From assembly GCA_037953745.1 (NCBI GenBank), contig JBAKBP010007168.1, positions 38,607 to 102,606 on the forward strand: 64,000 bases of DNA. The letters are read 5' to 3'. Position numbers and translations under genes: made by a program. The notes beneath the pieces were generated by a model, which saw only the letters and a program-made list of their open reading frames with translations, was not told the DNA's origin and made no database searches. Of this stretch, positions 42,501 to 51,495 are shown piece after piece; position 1 is the first letter of the stretch, and each line of letters opens with the position of its first letter. The DNA is from Lithodes maja (taxonomy: Eukaryota > Arthropoda > Malacostraca > Decapoda > Lithodidae).

Positions 42501-44608
42501 GCAGCAGAATCAATGTCCCTTTTCCTGCCCTTAGCAACCTTCTCCTGATCCTTCCTCCACTGTCCCCGAGGTTGAGTGCTAGGCTGTGCAGGAGCCGCAG
42601 AGCGAGATCGGGTTACCACACAGGCCATCTCATCCTGTTGGCACCTCCCAACCCATTCCCGATTCTCACCATCCACGTCGGCCGCCCTCTCGGCAACGAC
42701 TAAGGGTGGAGTCCCGGAAGTGGGCACCGCAAAGTCGTTGCCGAGAAGAAGGTCGACGCCCTCAACTGGCAAACACTCAACGATCCCTACATCCAGCTCC
42801 CTGCACACCTCTCCCACTCTCAACTCCAACCTCACAAGTGGGTATGACCTCGTAGCATTTATACCCTGCACCACAACAACTCTGGCCGCATTTATCGGTT
42901 TCCCTGTGAAGTTCCTCAACAAAGTTTGCGAAGCCCCCGTATCCCTCAGCAAGTCAACCCTCCGTAGTTCACTCCCCCAGCTCACAAACCCGTGTCCCCG
43001 ATGGTCACAGAAAGTGTCCCGGACAGGTGTCGAGCCTTCCGTACGCTTCTTTACCGCGTGTGCCTCAGCTGCTGACAACCTACCCCGGGCAGTTGCTGCA
43101 GCCTTCAGAGACACACCGATACTGTGAACCAATGACACCGGCTTAGCGGGAGTGTTACTAGGGCACTCACGTGAATAATGGCCTAGCTTCTGACATTTGT
43201 AACATTTCACATCCCCAATGGGCTTCTTCCCTTGTGCGGGCGAAGAAGGGGCCTGACCTTTAGTAAACGGGAGAGGCTTGTGTTTGTAGGTGTTATTAGG
43301 TGCAATGCATTTAGTGTGGTTATGTGTGTCATAGGATTTGTTATTATCGAAAACTCTGGTGGGTGGGGTATAGCGCCCCTTCTGCCCTGACTCAGCCCTC
43401 TGAGCGGCACCGCAACCACGAATCAATGATAATCTGAGGTCTGCCATCTTGGCAGCCTCCTCTACTGTCTTGGGACATTTTTCCTTAATGTTCAGCGTTA
43501 GATCGGTTCCAGTACATTTGTAAAACTGTTCCAGATAGAAAAGTTGCTTAATTTCCTCAGCCGACTCTGCGTGCTCGGACCGAAACCAGTTATTACCTGC
43601 ATCTGTTAAGTCCCGTGCGTGCTCCATAAAACTGACGTCGCTCTTCTTATTCACGCCACGGAACTTCAATCTATAAGTTTCGGGTTGCAGTTCGTAGGCC
43701 CGGAGCACAGCCTCCTTCACCAGTCCATACACTACACTCTCGTCCAGTGACAGTGCATCGTAGGCTTTCAACCCCTTACCCACTAGACGTGATGAAACTA
43801 ATGCTGCCCATTTAACCTCCGGCCAGTCATACTCACGACACTTCTTTTCGAAACGAGCAAAAAACTCAGTCACTGCTGTCTCATCAAATGCGGGTACTAA
43901 CTTAATTAAATGCGAAAGTGAGTCTGTAACCCGGTGCCCACCACCGAGATGACGCCCCGTGGTCTCTACTCTAGACTTCTCGACATCCATTTCAGCCTGG
44001 TACCTGGTTGCATCCTGATTGGCTTGGATTCTAGCAACCTCTATGCGTTCTATACTAGCCTGTTGTATCTGTATCTTTGTCTCCTGCAGCTTAAACTTAG
44101 CTAGTTCTAGCTGAAATAACATCTCAGGAGACAGGCCTGGGGGGGGAGAGCACAAAATGGGGGATCCACACCGAGACGTGTTTACGGGTAAGCCAGCTTG
44201 CCCTTGAGAACCCTCCTGCTGCATCGTGCTAAGACTCGCTGGCTGAGGGCCCGGCTCAGGGGTAGAGTGGAATGGAGGCTTGGAGGGAACCCCCCAAGAC
44301 CCCACTCCACCCACCGCCCCATCGCCATCACCCAACAAACATGCCACCAAATTCTTCTTGGGCCAACTGTCAGGACAGTCCCGCCCCAAAACCGTGGCTA
44401 AACAGCGAAGACCGTAACAATCAATAGCCTGCAGGCGCTGTTCGGTCAAAGGTGTCTGCAAAAATGCCCGGGCATCCCTCTCTCCACTTATAACACTCCC
44501 CTCCCTAAACATCTGTTGTACTTGCTGGTTACTAGGCTGTACCGTGTTATCCTCCCCCGTAAATGATGAGTCATTAGACATAGTGCTGGTTATACAATTG
44601 CTGTTCAT
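39503..44608 (-). CDS. Gag-Pol polyprotein, domain order Gag-PR-IN-RT-RNaseH
   Basis: One 1,701-residue frame from ATG 44608 to TAG 39503-39505, about 240 bases downstream of the LTR. Approximate positions: Gag with a coiled, Gln-rich stretch (about 170-230) and the knuckle CYKCQKLGHYSREC near 468; protease LLRDTGASQTLL near 555; integrase zinc domain (HDVPVAGHLG...CATCQ) near 840-890; integrase catalytic core VVVDLVGPF, SDQGSNFTS and LERWHS with 35 residues between the second Asp and Glu (about 912-1008); RT with SPVTLQPKPDG near 1319 and YLDDVIVYDDDF near 1430; RNase H TDASGVGAGAVL near 1580. It ends just after ENVIADCLSRVDD. No env and no chromodomain. Integrase before RT is the Ty1/copia order, but the RT and RNase H read as Ty3/Gypsy; such elements are known as the Gmr1 group. 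There is no internal frameshift, so Gag and Pol are made as one product. Confidence 0.95.
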   Translation of the reverse strand: MNSNCITSTMSNDSSFTGEDNTVQPSNQQVQQMFREGSVISGERDARAFLQTPLTEQRLQAIDCYGLRCLATVLGRDCPDSWPKKNLVACLLGDGDGAVGGVGSWGVPSKPPFHSTPEPGPQPASLSTMQQEGSQGQAGLPVNTSRCGSPILCSPPPGLSPEMLFQLELAKFKLQETKIQIQQASIERIEVARIQANQDATRYQAEMDVEKSRVETTGRHLGGGHRVTDSLSHLIKLVPAFDETAVTEFFARFEKKCREYDWPEVKWAALVSSRLVGKGLKAYDALSLDESVVYGLVKEAVLRAYELQPETYRLKFRGVNKKSDVSFMEHARDLTDAGNNWFRSEHAESAEEIKQLFYLEQFYKCTGTDLTLNIKEKCPKTVEEAAKMADLRLSLIRGCGAAQRAESGQKGRYTPPTRVFDNNKSYDTHNHTKCIAPNNTYKHKPLPFTKGQAPSSPAQGKKPIGDVKCYKCQKLGHYSRECPSNTPAKPVSLVHSIGVSLKAAATARGRLSAAEAHAVKKRTEGSTPVRDTFCDHRGHGFVSWGSELRRVDLLRDTGASQTLLRNFTGKPINAARVVVVQGINATRSYPLVRLELRVGEVCRELDVGIVECLPVEGVDLLLGNDFAVPTSGTPPLVVAERAADVDGENREWVGRCQQDEMACVVTRSRSAAPAQPSTQPRGQWRKDQEKVAKGRKRDIDSAALLGDSVLGPIINTGVDSGPDMVCNKAELGKTSREARAVARATKAVEPTSRGNVLLQNHLDALTPRDISEQQLQDASLPRYSNGAIELEEDGDAKPGDFFRLNRILYRRFLDPKSKWEGGARVVDQVVVPNKYRESLLCLAHDVPVAGHLGVTKTLAALGRFFWWPGVKADVCAWVAGCATCQTTGKPNQTIPKAPLFPIPVTGPPFSKVVVDLVGPFPPTSSGNKFLLTIMDVATRYPDAYPMRNGSAKAVVKNLLLFCSRYGFPREVQSDQGSNFTSKLFKQTLQLHGICSVVSSAYHPESQGVLERWHSTLKSMLRCYCAEHDTDWDLGLPYVLFAAREVPGESLGFSPNQLVFGHNVRGPLSMVKEIWEGEEKPGSVLKYILESRERLIGCMAAAGNNLVNAQAVMKHQYDAKVKLREFSVGQEVMLLLPLPGHPLSAKFIGPYVVAKKLSDLDYLVATPDRRKKHQLCHVNLMKEYVRRPSEPLTVPVLACSGQGGEGGGDSHAAEEDSWDCVISAEQWAGNTEQEARQAVSHLPEHQGAAVLGLFRSYPSVFAEHPGLTTQVTHDVDVGDNVPFKSVPYRVPPVKLPALREELKYMVERGMITEGYVKWTSPVTLQPKPDGKVRFCIDFRRLNGLTTTNPYPLPRVDDSVDKIGNAKYLTKIDLVKGYWQVPLSDRAKQVCGFVVDGKTYQCNVMPYGLKNAPATFQNLMNDICDEIPNCTVYLDDVIVYDDDFENHLRHLETLFGKLHDAGLVVNLRKCEFVKATVQYLGFVVGLGRVCPPLSKIQAINMFPRPTTKRQVMRFLGMIGYYRRFIRGYSTVLAPLTDLLSKSVKFCGAAECQRAFDLVKHLLCTHPILRAPDFSRSFQLATDASGVGAGAVLLQTDSEGLEHPVSFFSRKFNSAQRNYSTIEKELLAIVLSLKHFEVYVPAYGPVVTIYTDHHPLKFLNQFHNRNMRLTRWSLMLQEYNLNIQHIAGSENVIADCLSRVDDPG

Positions 44609-44829
44609 AAAAAAAAAGAAGTGCTTATTACTAATTGCAGTCTCGACTCACAAAATGTTAAAGATGCTTGAATGACTCTACTCTAGACACCCCCAACGAA
44701 ACAATCTGCAAGTCCACCAATACAATAATGACACAATAAAAATTCCTCCAATATGCAAGAAAATTCTAGCCAGCTCTACTAGGTAGCATAGAATAGTTCT
44801 CCAAAAAACATGTGATAGGATACTACTGA

Positions 44830-44848
44830 ATCTTGTGCAAGGTCGCCA
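44830..44848 (-). promoter_or_regulatory. Primer-binding site, copy 1
   Basis: In element sense TGGCGACCTTGCAC starts three bases after the 5' LTR end. Identical to copy 2. Confidence 0.6.
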
Positions 44849-44851
44849 TTT

Positions 44852-46670
44852 TGTTACGGCTGGATCGGCAATACATATTCGGGATTCTTGATCGTAGGAC
44901 AGAAATGGCTTATGTGACAACGACACGCTCGATTCCAGTCCCAAATACTATATGCTCCAGACAACAAAAGCACCAACGCCCTACAGAGTTATCGTCTATG
45001 GTAACGAGGTACCTTAACTCGGCGAAAGTGTACAACAGGGGTAGGCTATGAGGCTAAACTCCCTCAGACATTTATAGGTTACGTTATTAATAAAGAAATG
45101 CAATACTCAAGAAACTACGTTAATATTAAGCCTCTAATAATGTAGAATAGAAGCAGGCTAAAGGTATGACAGTGAAATGCTAAATGACAAATGTACACGC
45201 CTACTTGAAAGCGCGTGCACTAGAATAACTGTCCCCTACTAACATGCACTAGCATGTAGCATACAAGATGTTCATGATCCAGTAGATACCTAATAATACA
45301 CATGGAAGGAACATAAATAGTAGTCACTTATTGTAATAATGAATCTATACTTGGAATAACTAAAAGGTTGCAGGCAACAGTACTGCGCCGGTAGCCTACT
45401 ACCGCATAGGCTACTTCGCTTCTCTCACTCTGTCTCCCCTCTGAGTCTGTATGCGCCCTACGCAACAGAACTCCGGACACAGCAGCAAAACGACAGTGCA
45501 GTTAATTGATACATGAAAGTATTAATAGTGTTGTCTTGTGTGTGAGTAATGTGTATTGTAAAGTGTTACATACATAAACTTAAAGAGAGCTGCAATGCAT
45601 AGTAAAATAAAGATATAACCCACTCATCATCCCCATGTGTTCTAGCTAGCAGGCCAAGTCACAGGAACAACGAGTCCCAGCACCGAAAGCGAGAACCCAG
45701 GAAAAGACTGCAGAGAACACAAGGACAGATAAATTACGTTACTCTACTATACCGGCACTACGAGCGAGCTGTAGTCTCTGGTACTACACTCGCTCCTGGC
45801 TCGGTAGGCAAATCAAGGCTAAGTCCTCACCCCTCTACAGACAACTCCTGGGCATGGTCGGGCTCTTACACATGGCACTAGTCTAGTCACAAATTGGATG
45901 ATGAGCTGGGCATATAACTCGTGAACATGTAGAACGTTCACCAACTATCCTCATCAAGAAGATCGCTGTTCACATTAACCCCTTAAATCTAATACATGTA
46001 AATATATGCTTGTCCTAAGAGTAATACGAGAGGTGAGTGCTGAAACTCCTTTAGGACCTCAAGGGAAGGGTATGCATTTAAATAGAGAGAAGAATGAAAT
46101 GAGAGTAATGTCGTCAGAGAGAAAGAGTGCAACCGTGAGAAATTGGGAGAGAGGGCAAGGGATGTTAGAGTCTCAAAGGTTCTAGGCAACCTGATCATGG
46201 AACACACAGCGAGCCTCCATGCAATGTGCAGTACGACAACATGGGCAGCCAGGCAGCATATGCAGGCGGCAATGTACTACCAACCCTGTCGCACCTAGCT
46301 ATAAGCGCAGGGCTGCCAACCGGTCCATACGTCTGGCAACCACTGCTACCCTCTCGCTCTGAAGTCTAACTCACTCTCTCTCTCTGAATTCCTATCATCT
46401 CATCTATCAACTTCTCTATTGATACTACATATTAAATGGAAGGTCTCGACATGGCTTAAAACAAAACCCACCACTGGTTAGCAAATGACGAGACCTTTGC
46501 AGAGATACAAAGAACATAGTTATACGTTGTCACACTCAATATAAGCAGCCAACACGGCACCGCACCGGCACACGGCACCGCACCGGCACACGGCACCGCA
46601 CCGGCACACGGCACAGTGGAGTACCAAGGAGTACAATCAGGTTGCGTTGCCACGCACTGGGTGCGTCACA
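44852..46670 (-). repeat. 5' LTR, copy 1
   Basis: A 1,819-bp partner of 37403-39221, with TG...CA ends. The 18-bp triplication is at 46552-46614. Followed on the plus strand by the ATTG duplication. Confidence 0.94.
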
Positions 46671-46950
46671 ATTGTCATCTTATATATTGCCAGCATGGGG
46701 TCTATAAGGTTAGTTACATTAGGTAAGTTAGGCACAGTATAGTATTGTAGCAATCCAATTGTGGGATTGGGTTGAGTTAGTTTAGCTTTATGAGGCAGAG
46801 TTTCTCAACTGAATATTACCATAGCCTAATACTCACAGATGTTTTTTCTGGAAGAGGCCTAGGCCTGTGGCTCCAGTTCAGTAGCCTGGGTAAGATTAGG
46901 AGTAGTGGGTGTACCACTACCAACATACAGCATAACTCCTCTATAAAGCA

Positions 46951-46996
46951 TTAACCTAACCTAGTATTCATGTAGTACTAAGTTAGGTTAGGTTAA
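46951..46996. repeat. TTAA-bounded CCTAA-type palindrome
   Basis: TTAACCTAACCTAGTA...TACTAAGTTAGGTTAGGTTAA, 46 bp, palindromic, with TTAA at both ends. It sits at the centre of the foldback arms. Removing it leaves TATAAAGCATTAATGTTTTATA at the centre, itself palindromic. Confidence 0.75.
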
Positions 46997-48364
46997 TGTT
47001 TTATAGATGATTTATGGCAGAGTTTATTGGGAGATGAAGAGAGCTATGAATTTGAGGGATTTCTGGCAGAGGGTAATGAAGTGGAGGATCAATTGACTGT
47101 AGTGAAGAGACAGATGATGGGTCTGTTAAGATGGAAGGGAGTTATGGAGAATTGGAGGAGAGATATAGGTGTGAAGGTGGAGTCACTGACAGAAATATGT
47201 GGAGCCAGTTCAGTAGCAACTGCAGATGGGCCATTAATTGCTAACCTAGATGCTGTAATAAGGAAAGTAGATGAGCTGGAGGCAGAGAACATGGCACTCA
47301 AGGAGCAGCTAAAGGAGTATGAGGGCCATTTAAGTGAGAAAGTAAAGGGAATAATAAGTGAGGAGAAAGATGAGTGGACAAGGGTGGGGAATGCTAAGGT
47401 GGATGCATTGGAAGACATCATGAAGGAGCAGGTGGAAGAGAGAGAAAAAGAGAAAAGAGAGTTTGAGAAGAATGTAGTGCAGGTTTTGAAGAGCAAGGAA
47501 AAGGTAGTGAGGGAAACAGTGGAGACCAAAAAGGAGCCGACCAAACACACCACTGAGGTGGTTGATGGTGGAAAGAAAAAAACTGTCTGGGACCATCAGG
47601 TCCTGGTAGTGAAGCCAAAAGACCGATCCTCCGAGCCAGTAAGCCCACCAGATACAAAGGCAATCGAGACTGCTTTGGCTTCGGTTCCGGTTAACAAGTT
47701 AACTAGAACTGATTCGGGTGTACTGGTGGTACGACTTCCATCCAAGAAAGCCAAAGAAGATGCAGGAAGGGCCATCAATCAGTATTTGGGGGTGGACAGT
47801 GCCTTCAGTGTCTCCGAACCAAAGAAGATGATGCCAAAAATGACTCTGGTGGGCGTTGCTAATGACGCTGAGGATAATGAGATAATTCCCAGCATTCTCA
47901 ACAAGAACCCAAGAATAAAGTCCCTGGTCGACGATGGCTTAGCTATGAATTTGCTATTCACTAAGCAAAAGAGTGATGCACACACTAAGATTGCGGTAGT
48001 AAAAATGTCACCTGAAATACGCTCTTCCATTGTGGATGATGGCAATTCTGTGTATGTTGGACTTGTGAGATGTCGTGCATACGATCGCTTCTGGGTAACA
48101 CAATGTTACCATTGCCAGGGCTTTGGTCATACCAGTGACAGGTGTTATCGGAAAAATGAGGATCCAAAATGCAACTTCTGTGCCGGTACTCATAACTCAA
48201 AAGACTGCACCAACAAGACTTCCCCCAAATGTATAAATTGTATGAGCTCCACATCAGTTACGGAGCCGCCAAATCATTTCGCCTCAAGTAGAAATTGTCC
48301 TTTAATGACAGCTCAGAGAAATAAAGTTATTGAGAACACCAATTTTGTAGGTTCAAAAAACTGA
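46997..48364 (+). CDS. LINE ORF1, zinc-knuckle nucleic-acid-binding protein
   Basis: The frame is open from 46997, but its first ATG is only at about 47113; the best upstream guess is 47027 (TTG GGA GAT). Lack of a proper start fits 5' truncation. It encodes an acidic, helical coiled-coil-like N-terminal half (VDELEAENMALKEQLKEYEG, EREKEKREFEKN), a middle domain, and a Cys-rich end with CYHCQGFGHTSDRC, CNFCAGTHNSKDC and a third Cys cluster (CINC). Such ORF1 proteins bind the element RNA. It ends GSKN followed by TGA 48362-48364, directly after an AAAAAAC heptamer. Confidence 0.82.
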   Translation, partial: CFIDDLWQSLLGDEESYEFEGFLAEGNEVEDQLTVVKRQMMGLLRWKGVMENWRRDIGVKVESLTEICGASSVATADGPLIANLDAVIRKVDELEAENMALKEQLKEYEGHLSEKVKGIISEEKDEWTRVGNAKVDALEDIMKEQVEEREKEKREFEKNVVQVLKSKEKVVRETVETKKEPTKHTTEVVDGGKKKTVWDHQVLVVKPKDRSSEPVSPPDTKAIETALASVPVNKLTRTDSGVLVVRLPSKKAKEDAGRAINQYLGVDSAFSVSEPKKMMPKMTLVGVANDAEDNEIIPSILNKNPRIKSLVDDGLAMNLLFTKQKSDAHTKIAVVKMSPEIRSSIVDDGNSVYVGLVRCRAYDRFWVTQCYHCQGFGHTSDRCYRKNEDPKCNFCAGTHNSKDCTNKTSPKCINCMSSTSVTEPPNHFASSRNCPLMTAQRNKVIENTNFVGSKN

Positions 48365-50826
48365 AAAATGCACATGGGAGCCGGTTGAAACTGGGTCTGT
48401 TGAATGTTCGTTCCTTGCGTAACAAAATGGATCATATTTGCGAGATCTTGGATGAACGTAACCTTGATGTATTATGTCTCACTGAGACCTGGTTGTTCGA
48501 GTCAGATCTGAATATTATCCAGGCAGCATTGCCTAAAACCCATTCCATAATAAATGTTCCTAGGCCTACGGGAGATCATCCGGGTGGTGGAGTGGCAGTT
48601 GTCTACTCCACATCTCTGGTGAATATCTTGCAAATAAGCCATAACCCAGCCCCTCTTTATTATGAACTGTTGGAAGTGGAAATAAAACTCCATCAACAAA
48701 TTCTAAGAATGGCAGTTGTCTATAGGCCTGGCCATCGTGGCACAGATAGGGGTTTTATGGAAGAGTTTGGGCAGTTTCTCGAGGAATTTTCTGCTAAAAC
48801 CGGAAGACTTTTGATATGTGGAGATTTTAATTACTGGGTTGACAGCCCTCATCTGAAGCCATTCTCTCCTGAGTTCCTTGAGTTGACTGATCAGAACAAT
48901 TTTGTAAATCATGTGTCCCACCCAACTCATATCTTAGGACACACCCTTGACTTGGTTTTCTCTCCTGTGGGTTGTGGTGGTGTTCTGGATGTTGATGTTG
49001 AGAATGCTGACCCTAATACCTCTGATCATGCTTTGATTACTTTCAGCTTTGATTTCCCTAAGCCACTCACACATGAAAAAGTAATCAGATTTAGAAATTA
49101 TAAAAATGCAGACCTAAATTTGGCTAGCAGTGAAGTAAAACAGTACTTGGGAAGTATTGATACTTCCAACCTTACTTCAGATGAGCTGGTGGAGGTACAT
49201 GGAAATGCACTTAAATTAGTGTTCGATCATCACTGTCCAGAAGTAGAGAAGAAAATCATAGTACGAGATGATTCGCCCTGGTATAGCACTCGAGTTAAAT
49301 TTCTTAGAAGAGCGCGTAGAAGAGCTGAACGTGAATGGCGGAAAAATAAAACAGACTCTACATGGTTGCAATATCTGTCAACCAGAAGAGCTGTGGTCCA
49401 CAAAATCAAAGATGAAAAGAAAGTGTATTATCAGGGAAAAGTTGACTCGTGTGGTAACGACCAGAGGAGGTTGGCTTCAATTGTAAACAGTTTACTTGGA
49501 AAAACAAGAGTCAGCTTAAGACCTTCTGAACCTGATGCCGAGTTGGCTGCCAACTTTGTGGCATTTTTTGCTGGCAAGATAACTCGCATAAGACAGGAAC
49601 TGGATGATGCTTCTGTTGGCGAAGAACTTTCAGTTGTACTCCAACCCCGACACATTCCTAATAATGTCCTCTCATCCTTTCACTCAGTAGAGGTGGACAT
49701 TATCTCGTCCTACATAAGAAACCTCAATAAAACATTTTGCCCGTTGGATCCCATAAATGTTTCCAAGCTACCAAGAGTCTATGATCACACAGTTGAGTTT
49801 ATTTCCAAAATAATTAATAAGTGCTTCTCTGAAGGTAGCTTCCCACATTCTGAAAAGCATGCACTACTCCGACCTACTCTAAAGAAACCTGGACTTGATG
49901 TTGAGAACATGTTGAACTATCGTCCTGTCTCCAACCTGTCCTTCATATCAAAGATATTAGAGCGTGCAATACTTGACCAATTACAACCACTACTTCTGCA
50001 GAATGAAACTATCCCAATTTTTCAGTCTGCTTACCGACAGCATCATTCAACTGAAACAGCATTGATTAGAGTACATAATGATCTAGTTGAGAACATTTGC
50101 AATGGTGTGGCCTCACTATTGGTCTTGCTTGATCTCTCTGCGGCTTTTGACACAGTGGATCACGAGTTGTTATTGAGTGATCTTTATGATTGTGGTGTGC
50201 GTGACTCCGCTCTCTTGCTTCTTGGGTCGTACTTGTCAGGTAGATCCCAGAGTGTGATGGTAAATCAAGTGGTCTCGGACTCGACACCCCTGCGGTATGG
50301 TGTTCCGCAGGGATCAGTTTTAGGTCCTATCCTATTTGTAATTTATATTAGCAGTTTGTCTCTTCTGCTTCGTGCACATAATGTCACCTTTCACTTTTAT
50401 GCAGATGACACCCAGATTTATGTGAGAATCACAAATATAGTTGATATACGGAGTAAGATGGAATTGTTGATGTCTGATATCAAGAAGTGGATGAGAGCGA
50501 GAAAACTTAAACTAAATGATGGTAAAACTGATATTCTCATCATCCGAGGAAATAGAAGAGCTGATGATATAGTAGGTGCCCTCTCCATCAATGTGGGTGG
50601 ATCTCAGCTGCGACCGGCCAACTCTGTTCGAAATCTGGGTGTATATGTGAACTCCCGATTAGATTTCAAAGAGCATGTAAACCAGATAGTTAAAAGTTGT
50701 TACTTGCACATCAGAAATCTCTATTTGGTGAAGCCGTTTATAACCAGACGTTGGTTCACTCATTGGTCTTCTCTCGTGTTGATTATTGCAATGCCCTGTT
50801 GGTGGGTCTTCCAAATTATATTTTGA
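48361..50826 (+). CDS. LINE ORF2, endonuclease and reverse transcriptase
   Basis: The frame is open through the end of ORF1; the first in-frame ATG (48428) lies inside the endonuclease, so no normal start exists upstream of the domain. AP-type endonuclease: LLNVRSLRNK, TETWL, VVYRPGH, CGDFNYWVD and NTSDHALI. RT: YRPVSNLSFISKILERA, LLDLSAAFDTVDH, YGVPQGSVLGPILF and the catalytic FHFYADDTQIYV, then a C-terminal domain. The style is CR1/L2. The frame leaves the real sequence near 50740 and ends WWVFQIIF at 50826; the correct C-terminus is in the next frame. ORF2 would nick the target and copy the RNA there. Confidence 0.88.
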   Translation: MKNAHGSRLKLGLLNVRSLRNKMDHICEILDERNLDVLCLTETWLFESDLNIIQAALPKTHSIINVPRPTGDHPGGGVAVVYSTSLVNILQISHNPAPLYYELLEVEIKLHQQILRMAVVYRPGHRGTDRGFMEEFGQFLEEFSAKTGRLLICGDFNYWVDSPHLKPFSPEFLELTDQNNFVNHVSHPTHILGHTLDLVFSPVGCGGVLDVDVENADPNTSDHALITFSFDFPKPLTHEKVIRFRNYKNADLNLASSEVKQYLGSIDTSNLTSDELVEVHGNALKLVFDHHCPEVEKKIIVRDDSPWYSTRVKFLRRARRRAEREWRKNKTDSTWLQYLSTRRAVVHKIKDEKKVYYQGKVDSCGNDQRRLASIVNSLLGKTRVSLRPSEPDAELAANFVAFFAGKITRIRQELDDASVGEELSVVLQPRHIPNNVLSSFHSVEVDIISSYIRNLNKTFCPLDPINVSKLPRVYDHTVEFISKIINKCFSEGSFPHSEKHALLRPTLKKPGLDVENMLNYRPVSNLSFISKILERAILDQLQPLLLQNETIPIFQSAYRQHHSTETALIRVHNDLVENICNGVASLLVLLDLSAAFDTVDHELLLSDLYDCGVRDSALLLLGSYLSGRSQSVMVNQVVSDSTPLRYGVPQGSVLGPILFVIYISSLSLLLRAHNVTFHFYADDTQIYVRITNIVDIRSKMELLMSDIKKWMRARKLKLNDGKTDILIIRGNRRADDIVGALSINVGGSQLRPANSVRNLGVYVNSRLDFKEHVNQIVKSCYLHIRNLYLVKPFITRRWFTHWSSLVLIIAMPCWWVFQIIF

Positions 50827-51275
50827 AGAAAGTTCAGTCTGTTCTTAACAGGGCCGCAAGACTAATTTTTGGTGTTCCACCTAGAACTCCTACTACATCT
50901 CTTCACATAGAACTGCACTGGCTGCCAGTAAGAGCAAGAATAGAATTTAAGTTGTGTTTGGTGACTTTTAAGGTTCTCAAATTTGGTGAGCCTAGGTACC
51001 TTGCGGAGCTGCTCAGGCGCCCACCGGCACACCATGGTGTAGTTGTGCGTCATGACAATGACCCTTTTCGTCTTGATGAACCAAGGGCTTTCCAGCAGTC
51101 TTCTTTCTTTGAGAGGTCATTCTCCTACATGGCTCCGAGGTTGTATAACAGGTTGCCGCTGTCCATGAGACAACTGAGTTCTGTTGAATGCTTCAAGAGA
51201 CAACTTAAGACTTTTCTCTTTGAGAGAAGCTATGATCTTGAGAGAGGTGTCATGACAGATGGCTATAGAGTTTAG
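50697..51275 (+). pseudogene. LINE ORF2 C-terminus in shifted frame
   Basis: After about 50740 the continuation is in this frame: LVHSLVFSRVDYCNALLVGL, VLNRAARLIFGVPP, LHWLPVRARIEFKLCLVTFK and PRLYNRLPLSMR. These are standard C-terminal motifs of CR1/L2-type ORF2 proteins. One indel separates it from 48361-50826. It ends GVMTDGYRV, and the 3' UTR of about 150 bp leads to the ATT tail. Confidence 0.85.
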
Positions 51276-51495
51276 GCTATTTTGCCACTGCTAGTGATTG
51301 TTAAATGTGTGTTGTATATAAGCCTTCTTTTGATGCATTGATTTTTGTTCTTTTTTCTTTCTCTTTTCGAGCGCTAGTGAATTCTTCGGAAAAATTGGCG
51401 CTTATGAGAAATAAGTAACATGCTTATTATTATTATTATTATTATGCTGTATGTCAGTAGTGGTACGCCCACTACTCCTAATCTTACCGTAGCCT

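Larger units (their letters stand above)
37403..46670 (-). mobile_element. Intact Ty3/Gypsy-like LTR retrotransposon with INT before RT, copy 1
   Basis: Two 1,819-bp LTRs (37403-39221 and 44852-46670) flank an uninterrupted Gag-Pol. The 4-bp target duplication ATTG lies at 37399-37402 and 46671-46674. A primer site (44830-44848) and a polypurine tract (39222-39232) are in the right places for a minus-strand element. I noticed one LTR-LTR difference by eye (near 37793, against 45233). This is the youngest-looking and most complete element in the window, and it could be autonomous. Confidence 0.95.
47010..51445 (+). mobile_element. CR1/L2-like LINE, almost complete
   Basis: A two-ORF non-LTR retrotransposon with a zinc-knuckle ORF1, an endonuclease-RT ORF2 and a TTATTATTATTATTATTATT tail at 51424-51443. 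Its left boundary, inferred from the interrupted inverted repeat, lies near 47010, right at the start of ORF1, so it is probably 5' truncated. ORF2 has one frameshift near 50740. Confidence 0.85.
46886..51495. mobile_element. Foldback element interrupted by a LINE
   Basis: GTAAGATTAGGAGTAGTGGG and flanking bases at 46886-46934 are matched by their complement at 51442-51495. Inner arms TCTATAAAGCATTAA and TTAATGTTTTATAGA flank 46951-46996. Removing about 47010-51441 brings the right arm together, so the LINE inserted into the right arm of a pre-existing inverted repeat. Confidence 0.65.

Noticed and set aside
42576..43127. 183-codon plus-strand frame inside the Gag-Pol region
   Set aside because: Antisense of the protease-linker part of Gag-Pol, also present in copy 2 only because the elements are similar.
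37403..46670. An endogenous retrovirus with env
   Set aside because: No third open frame lies between the RNase H end and the 3' LTR; only about 270 bp of non-coding DNA is there.
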